In this document: positions 60,563 to 64,000 of the stretch, one piece after another | Numbering within the stretch: the stretch's first letter is position 1 | Layout of the letters: the number at the start of each line of letters is the position of its first letter | From: an uncultured Alistipes sp. | GTDB taxonomy: Bacteria > Bacteroidota > Bacteroidia > Bacteroidales > Rikenellaceae | Length of the DNA stretch: 64,000 bases | Reading direction: 5' to 3' | Assembly: GCA_910587675.1 (NCBI GenBank) | Contig: CAJUMU010000004.1 | Location: forward strand, 1-64,000 | The notes under the pieces: model-generated | The model's database searches: none | What the model was told of the DNA's origin: nothing | What the model saw: only the letters and a program-made list of their open reading frames with translations | Program-made: the position numbers and the translations under genes

Positions 60563-60673
60563 GCGGCTCTTCAGAGCCGCGCGAGCCGCAGCCTCGCCCC
60601 GCGGAGGCTCGCCGATGCTCGCTCCGCAGTCTGCGACTCGCATCCATCGGCAGTCCGCCGCGCAGGGCGGCGT
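60563..60673 (-). repeat. composite palindromic element G (family II core with a family I fragment)
   Basis: The minus-orientation terminal hairpin GCGGCTC-TTCA-GAGCCGC (60563-60580) abuts a long hairpin GCGAGCC...GGCTCGC (60581-60612), the family II core with a G:C to A:T paired change relative to D and E. Beyond it, from about 60650, CAGTCCGCCGCGCAGGGCGG is a fragment of the family I core on +. It lies just past the hisIE stop. Confidence 0.8.
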
Positions 60674-60690
60674 GAATACAAAGGTACGAA

Positions 60691-61293
60691 TTAAACCTTA
60701 TGCCTCAAAGCGAGTTCGCGCTCCATATCCTCTATCGAACACCCCATCTGCTCCATCAACACCAGAAGATGATAGATCAAATCCGAGGCTTCGTAAACGA
60801 AACGGTCGCGATTGCCGTCGACAGCCTCCACGACGCTCTCCACAGCCTCCTCGCCCACCTTCTGCGCGATCTTCTTCACACCTTTTATAAACAGTTTGGT
60901 GGTGTACGAGCCCTCGGGCATGTCGCGGTGACGCTTCTGCACGACGCTTTGCAGGCGGCGGATAAAGCCCTCGGCATCGGGAGTGTCGAAACAGCTCGTC
61001 GTGCCTCGATGGCACACGGGTCCCGCGGGAGAGGCCTTGATCAACAGAGTGTCGCCGTCGCAGTCGGCATACACCGACTCTATCGCGAGGTAGTTGCCGC
61101 TCGTCTCGCCCTTGGTCCACAAACAACCGCGCGTGCGCGAAAAGAAGGTGACGCGCCCCTCGGCCATGCTGCGGTCGAAAGCCTCGCGATTCATGTAACC
61201 CAGCATCAACACCTTGAGCGTGACGGCATCCTGCACGATTACGGGCAGCAGACCGTCGGCCTGCTTGGAGAGGTTCAGTTCATCGAATGTCAT
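60691..61293 (-). CDS. hisIE: HisIE: phosphoribosyl-AMP cyclohydrolase / phosphoribosyl-ATP pyrophosphohydrolase
   Basis: The 200-aa bifunctional enzyme catalyses histidine steps 2 and 3. The HisI half (1-105) has VMLGYMNREAFDRS-like MLGYMNREAF, TRGCLWTKGETSGN and CDGDTLLIK with CHRGTTSCFD (Zn/Mg Cys ligands). The HisE half (110-200) has GSYTTKLF, VGEEAVESVVEA and DLIYHLLVLM. It is last in the operon; its start overlaps hisF by 4 bp. Confidence 0.96.
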   Translation of the reverse strand: MTFDELNLSKQADGLLPVIVQDAVTLKVLMLGYMNREAFDRSMAEGRVTFFSRTRGCLWTKGETSGNYLAIESVYADCDGDTLLIKASPAGPVCHRGTTSCFDTPDAEGFIRRLQSVVQKRHRDMPEGSYTTKLFIKGVKKIAQKVGEEAVESVVEAVDGNRDRFVYEASDLIYHLLVLMEQMGCSIEDMERELALRHKV

Positions 61294-62048
61294 AATCTTA
61301 CATCTATATTACGTTTTTTCAACTCGGTTTTAAGCTCTCGGACGGTAATTTCGCCGAAGTGGAATATGCTGGCGGCCAACGCGGCGTCGGCCCTCCCCGC
61401 CGTCAGCACCTCGGCTATATCATCCGCCGAGCCCGCGCCGCCCGAGGCGATTATCGGAATCGACAGATCGTCGGCCAAGCGGGCGAAGGTATCGCACGGA
61501 TACCCCGAGCGGGTGCCGTCGTGGTTCATCGAGGTGAACAGTATCTCGCCCGCGCCCCGCTCCTGCGCCTCGCGCGTCCACTCGAACAGCTCCCTCTGCG
61601 TGGCTCGGGTGCCGCCATGCGTCACGACGCGCCATACCCCGTCGTCCATACGGCGGGCGTCGACGGCCACCACCACGAACTGGCTGCCATATCGCGACGC
61701 CAGACGGTCGACGAGCGACGGATCGGCTATCGCCGCGCTGTTGATCGAGATCTTGTCGGCCCCCGCATCGAGAAGCCGCGAGGCGTCGTCCATAGAGGAT
61801 ATGCCTCCGCCGACGGTAAAAGGTATGTCGATGCCGTCGGCGATGCGCTCCACCAGTCGGGTGAATGTGTTGCGGCCGTCGCGGGTGGCGCTGATGTCGA
61901 GGTATACCAGCTCGTCAGCGCCGCCGCGCGCATAGTGGCGTCCCAACTCCACGGCATCGCCCACGTCGCGCAGCCCCTCGAAATTCACCCCCTTGACCGT
62001 GCGTCCGTCCTTGACGTCGAGGCACGGAATTATTCGTTTAGCGACCAT
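61290..62048 (-). CDS. hisF: imidazole glycerol phosphate synthase cyclase subunit
   Basis: The 252-aa TIM barrel makes IGP and AICAR using ammonia from HisH. It has RIIPCLDVKDGRTVKGVNFE with Asp11, DISATRDGR, VGGGISSMDD, KISINSAA, FVVVAVDARR with Asp130-like site, and IASGGAGSADD. It overlaps hisA by 19 bp. Confidence 0.97.
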   Translation of the reverse strand: MVAKRIIPCLDVKDGRTVKGVNFEGLRDVGDAVELGRHYARGGADELVYLDISATRDGRNTFTRLVERIADGIDIPFTVGGGISSMDDASRLLDAGADKISINSAAIADPSLVDRLASRYGSQFVVVAVDARRMDDGVWRVVTHGGTRATQRELFEWTREAQERGAGEILFTSMNHDGTRSGYPCDTFARLADDLSIPIIASGGAGSADDIAEVLTAGRADAALAASIFHFGEITVRELKTELKKRNIDVRL

Positions 62049-62761
62049 CTCTCAATATCTTTCAACGTTATGCGATTCTCATACACGGCCTTGCCGACAA
62101 TCACCTTGCGCAGCCCGAGTTCATCGAGCCGCACGATATCCGACATGGAGCCTATGCCGCCCGACACGGTGAAGTCCACCCCGTCGTAACGCCGCTGCAA
62201 AACGGTGTAGAGGTCGAACGACGGACCTTGCAACATGCCGTCCTTCGATATGTCGGTGCAAACCACCTGCTTCACGCCGTGCGGCAGAAACTCCCCCACC
62301 ATGTCGTCGACGCCGAGGTTCAGATCCTCACGCCAGCCGTTCACCGAGACGCGGCCGTCGCGCACGTCGACGCCGAGTATCATCCTCTCGCCGCCGAAAC
62401 GCAGCAGCCACTCGATGAACAACTCGGGTTCGCGGGCCGCGACGCTGCCCACGATGGCGCAATCGGCCCCGTAATCGAAAAGTGCGCGAAGCGCGTCCTC
62501 GCTCTTTATGCCGCCGCCCCACTCTATCTCGACCGAGGCCCCCACGGCCATGCGCTCCAGCGTCTTGAGATTCTTGGGCGAAGACGATTTGGCACCGTCG
62601 AGGTCGACCACGTGGATGCGCCGCACGCCGCAGTCGGCATAGCGTTTGGCCATATCCTCGGGCGAGGCGTCGTATACGCGACGGCGGTCGTAATCGCCCT
62701 GCGACAACCGCACGCAACGGCCGTCGATAATATCTATCGCGGGAATTATCTGTGTTCTCAT
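62030..62761 (-). CDS. hisA: ProFAR isomerase
   Basis: The 243-aa barrel isomerises ProFAR to PRFAR. IIPAIDIIDGRCVRLSQGDY with Asp8, IEWGGGIKSEDALRA, GVDVRDGRVSVNGW, VCTDISKDGMLQGPSFDLY (partly quoted) and SGGIGSMSDI identify it. It overlaps hisH by 4 bp. Confidence 0.97.
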   Translation of the reverse strand: MRTQIIPAIDIIDGRCVRLSQGDYDRRRVYDASPEDMAKRYADCGVRRIHVVDLDGAKSSSPKNLKTLERMAVGASVEIEWGGGIKSEDALRALFDYGADCAIVGSVAAREPELFIEWLLRFGGERMILGVDVRDGRVSVNGWREDLNLGVDDMVGEFLPHGVKQVVCTDISKDGMLQGPSFDLYTVLQRRYDGVDFTVSGGIGSMSDIVRLDELGLRKVIVGKAVYENRITLKDIERWSLNE

Positions 62762-63342
62762 AATTTCAAAAAGTTATCGATTATCCTCTCGCCGGCGTCG
62801 CCGCTCTTCTCGGGGTGGAACTGCGCGCCGTAAAAATTCTCGTACTTGAGCGCCGCGCTGAACATCACGCCGTGGCGCGCGGTGGCGATGGTGTCGGGAC
62901 ACAGTTCGGGATAATAGGAGTGGACGAAATAGACGTACTCGCCGCCCTCGATGCCCTTGAAGAGTTTCGATTCGAGATTGCCGATACGGTTCCACCCCAT
63001 GTGCGGCACCTTGGCGTCGGGGGCTGCCTCGAAGCGTCGAACACGCGCGTCGAACAGCCCGAGACAGTCGGTGTCGCCCTCCTCGCTGCGGCGGCACATG
63101 ACCTGCATCCCGACGCATATGCCGAGCACGGGACGGCGCAGCGAGCGGATGACCTCGGGAAGCGACGCCGCCCGTAAATTGGCCATAGCCTCGGCGGCGT
63201 TGCCCACACCCGGAAGCAACACGCGGTCGGCCGAACGTATGACGTCGGGATCGGCCGTTACGACGAACTCGGCACCCAACCGCCGCAAAGCATTCTCCAC
63301 CGATCGGAGATTGCCCGTCTTATAATCTATTACAGCTATCAT
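62758..63342 (-). CDS. hisH: imidazole glycerol phosphate synthase glutaminase subunit
   Basis: The 194-aa class I glutaminase supplies ammonia to HisF. Nucleophile Cys76 is in LGICVGMQ, with the oxyanion LLPGVGNA and the late GAQFHPEKSGD carrying the His-Glu pair. It follows hisB by 58 bp. Confidence 0.97.
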   Translation of the reverse strand: MIAVIDYKTGNLRSVENALRRLGAEFVVTADPDVIRSADRVLLPGVGNAAEAMANLRAASLPEVIRSLRRPVLGICVGMQVMCRRSEEGDTDCLGLFDARVRRFEAAPDAKVPHMGWNRIGNLESKLFKGIEGGEYVYFVHSYYPELCPDTIATARHGVMFSAALKYENFYGAQFHPEKSGDAGERIIDNFLKL

Positions 63343-63400
63343 CGTTCTATCTTCATTATTAAATACGGTTCGGCCGCAGCCTGCGACTGCAATGCCAAAT

Positions 63401-64000
63401 TCATAATACCCCCTTGCTCGACGGCAGGTCGCAGGCGAAAACGTCGCGCCGCACCGCCATCTTCAACGCGCGGGCGAAGGCTTTGAACACCCCTTCGATC
63501 AGGTGGTGGTTGTTCTCGCCGCGCGCCTCGATATGGAGGTTGCAGCGCATCGCCACGCACAGCGACTTGAAGAAGTGGCGGAACATCTCGGTCGGCACGT
63601 CGCCCACATACTCGCGCGTAAAGGGCACGTCCCAAACGAAATCGGCCCGCCCGCCGAAATCGAGCAGCACCATGGCGCGGCACTCGTCCATCGGCAGCAC
63701 GAATCCGTAACGGTCGATGCCGCGTTTCGAGCCGAGAGCCTTGTGAATCGACTCTCCGAGAGCTATGGCCGTATCCTCGACGGTGTGGTGCTCGTCCACC
63801 TGCAAATCGCCTCGGCACTCCGCCACGAGCGACATGCCCGAGTGGTGCGCGATCTGGTCGAGCATGTGATCGAAAAACTTCAGACCCGTATCGATATGCG
63901 AACCGCCCGCACCGTCGAGATCGACCACGATGCGGATGTCGGTCTCGGCCGTTTTGCGGACCGTCTCCGCGCGACGTTCGGTCTGCCGCAGGAACTCCGC
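63401..64000 (-). CDS. hisB: HisB imidazoleglycerol-phosphate dehydratase, 5' end beyond window
   Basis: The dehydratase part is complete: TAETDIRIVVDLDGAGG, FFDHMLDQIAHHSGM (Mn His ligands), DEHHTVEDTAIALG, DFGGRADFVWD and HIEARGENNHHLIEGVFKAFARAL. The frame is still open at the right edge; its first visible residues (AEFLRQTERRAETVRKTAET) look like the linker of bifunctional HisB, so an N-terminal histidinol-phosphatase (HAD) domain probably lies outside. That part cannot be confirmed here. Confidence 0.92.
   Translation of the reverse strand, partial: AEFLRQTERRAETVRKTAETDIRIVVDLDGAGGSHIDTGLKFFDHMLDQIAHHSGMSLVAECRGDLQVDEHHTVEDTAIALGESIHKALGSKRGIDRYGFVLPMDECRAMVLLDFGGRADFVWDVPFTREYVGDVPTEMFRHFFKSLCVAMRCNLHIEARGENNHHLIEGVFKAFARALKMAVRRDVFACDLPSSKGVL

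Overview
The window is a GC-rich chromosomal segment of a Bacteroidota bacterium, most likely order Bacteroidales and close to Alistipes/Rikenellaceae. Evidence: -7 promoter boxes of the form TAnnTTTG (best at tRNA-Ser and the cold-shock gene), starts that mostly lack Shine-Dalgarno sequences, Bacteroidota-restricted families (DUF4199, DUF4293, DUF4919, DUF5106, DUF4855, DUF5009, BACON/DUF5689 lipoproteins, BT_3928-like DoxX protein), a sufBCDS operon and a hisB-H-A-F-IE operon. The genus call is inference.

Layout. 1-3160 is an AT-richer, foreign-looking stretch holding the C-terminal part of a STAND/Avs-like defence NTPase and, beside tRNA-Gly, a possible small structured RNA. 3412-8208: LuxC-type acyl-CoA reductase, MalY/PatB C-S lyase, secreted endonuclease/phosphatase-fold protein and a BACON lipoprotein. 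8372-11602: DUF4293, a glycosyltransferase with DUF4199 partner, MltG. 11731-12208: SRP RNA and a cold-shock protein. 12265-15101: a tight three-gene SDR / OYE-like flavoenzyme / 5-alpha-reductase operon, matching the 3-beta-HSDH, 5BR and 5AR gene set linked to allo-bile-acid formation in gut Bacteroidales. 15432-17323: stress cluster (Mn catalase, LEA-like repeat protein, Ser-rich peptide). 17485-26947: secreted sugar-isomerase-like lipoprotein, PPi-type phosphofructokinase, SLOG protein, YtxH pair, ECF sigma factor with putative membrane regulator, rubrerythrin and several lipoproteins. 27035-31993: purA, etfB, etfA, acyl-CoA dehydrogenase. 31994-32923 is a gene-free, repeat-laden gap. 32924-38450: ligA, dapA, DUF4919 and clostripain-like genes. 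38514-46867: RluB with a long RGG-like tail, MATE pump, beta-barrel plus TPR pair, OsmC. 46984-52301: RND tripartite pump. 52365-58484: DoxX-like protein, thymidylate kinase and sufBCDS. 58553-60517: DUF5009, tRNA-Ser and a small secreted repeat protein. 60691-64000: his operon, cut in hisB.

The least explained signal is a dispersed set of 70-100 bp palindromic intergenic elements. There are at least nine full or partial copies in at least three sequence families. All share one architecture: a conserved, internally base-paired core followed directly by a short perfect hairpin whose sequence differs from copy to copy but whose pairing is kept. Paired substitutions support structure rather than primary sequence as the conserved property. 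Four G9 tracts, one inside the putative sigma regulator, add possible slippage switches.
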